From an uncultured Saprospiraceae bacterium (lineage in GTDB: Bacteria; Bacteroidota; Bacteroidia; Chitinophagales; Saprospiraceae), in assembly GCA_937959095.1 (NCBI GenBank), contig CALGLY010000454.1:1-6360 (forward strand): a DNA stretch of 6,360 nucleotides, written 5' to 3'. Shown piece by piece: positions 6,065 to 6,360 of the stretch. The notes under the pieces were generated by a model that saw nothing but the letters and a program-made list of their open reading frames with translations, did not search any database and was not told the origin of the DNA. The translations under genes were made by a program, and so were the position numbers. Numbering within the stretch: the first letter of the stretch is position 1; each line of letters opens with the position of its first letter.

Positions 6065-6360
6065 ATGAACAAACTACAACACTACACCCTAGGTGCATGG
6101 CGCGAAGGCGCAGGCGAGGGAAAACCAATATATGATGCCGTTACGGGCGATGTGGTCGCTTTAGCAACTACAGAAGGCTTAGATTTTGGAGAGATTTTAG
6201 AATATGGACGTAGCACAGGAAACCCTGCGTTACGAAAAATGACCTTCCAAGAGCGCGGCATGATGTTGAAAAAACTCGCGCTGTACCTCACCAAAAAGAA
6301 AGAACAATTTTATCCCATCAGTTACCGTACGGGCGCGACTCGTGCGGATAGTTGGGTAGA
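6065..6360 (+). CDS. paaZ: N-terminal part of a PaaZ-like phenylacetate-degradation aldehyde dehydrogenase (3' end outside window)
   Basis: The reading frame opens at ATG 6065 (MNKLQHYTLGAWREG) and stays open through 98 full codons to the window edge. The start region and later blocks follow the N-terminus of PaaZ as I recall it from E. coli: a G-x-W near residue 12, EGLDF, NPALRKMTFQER (about 54-65), and TGATRADSWV at the end of the visible part. Full-length PaaZ (about 680 residues) joins an N-terminal aldehyde dehydrogenase domain to a C-terminal MaoC-type hydratase domain. It opens oxepin-CoA and oxidises the resulting semialdehyde in cytoplasmic phenylacetyl-CoA breakdown. Only the beginning of the dehydrogenase domain is visible, so neither the catalytic Cys and Glu nor the MaoC domain can be checked; a one-domain variant is possible. 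It begins 115 nt after the symporter gene, with its own promoter-like motif, and its pathway is unrelated to glucan use. Confidence 0.85.
   Translation, partial: MNKLQHYTLGAWREGAGEGKPIYDAVTGDVVALATTEGLDFGEILEYGRSTGNPALRKMTFQERGMMLKKLALYLTKKKEQFYPISYRTGATRADSWV

Overview
The window reads as part of a Bacteroidota genome, probably a marine or otherwise polysaccharide-degrading lineage. Supporting signs are moderately AT-rich DNA, genes without clear Shine-Dalgarno sequences, glycoside hydrolases made as lipoproteins, and one good match to the Bacteroidota promoter consensus TTG-N19-TAnnTTTG. All five genes lie on the + strand. Genus cannot be fixed from the sequence.

Positions 1-4391 hold the end of a polysaccharide utilisation locus whose gene content fits laminarin (beta-1,3-glucan with beta-1,6 branches). 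In order: (1) the C-terminal 610 residues of a secreted or surface protein made of repeated beta-sandwich, carbohydrate-binding-like domains (four visible, three of them in a near-identical 157-residue tandem series); (2) a GH16 laminarinase-type lipoprotein, 1957-2772; (3) a GH30 beta-glucanase/glucosidase-type lipoprotein, 2901-4391. Next, at 4519-5949, comes a GPH-family sugar:cation symporter of the inner membrane. The inferred chain is: binding at the surface, cutting of the beta-1,3 backbone by GH16, removal of beta-1,6 linkages by GH30, then uptake of small sugars. SusC/SusD genes are not in the window; they may lie upstream.

The three gaps inside this cluster (121, 128 and 127 nt) each carry a different inverted repeat. 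At 1855-1925 it is an imperfect palindrome built of 8-nt units, at 2794-2880 a 29-bp imperfect palindrome, and at 4430-4474 a perfect 13-bp inverted repeat next to a pyrimidine-rich stretch. I found no promoter consensus in these gaps, which fits one operon interrupted by RNA-structure or repeat elements.

From 5950 the content changes. A promoter-like motif at 5973-6002 and a leader hairpin at 6012-6039 precede the first 98 codons of a PaaZ-like gene (phenylacetate catabolism), which runs off the right edge. This looks like the border between the glucan locus and an unrelated transcription unit.

No RNA genes, CRISPR arrays, transposases or other mobile genes were seen. The system is a recognisable type. 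The less ordinary parts are the tandem binding domains and the intergenic palindromes.
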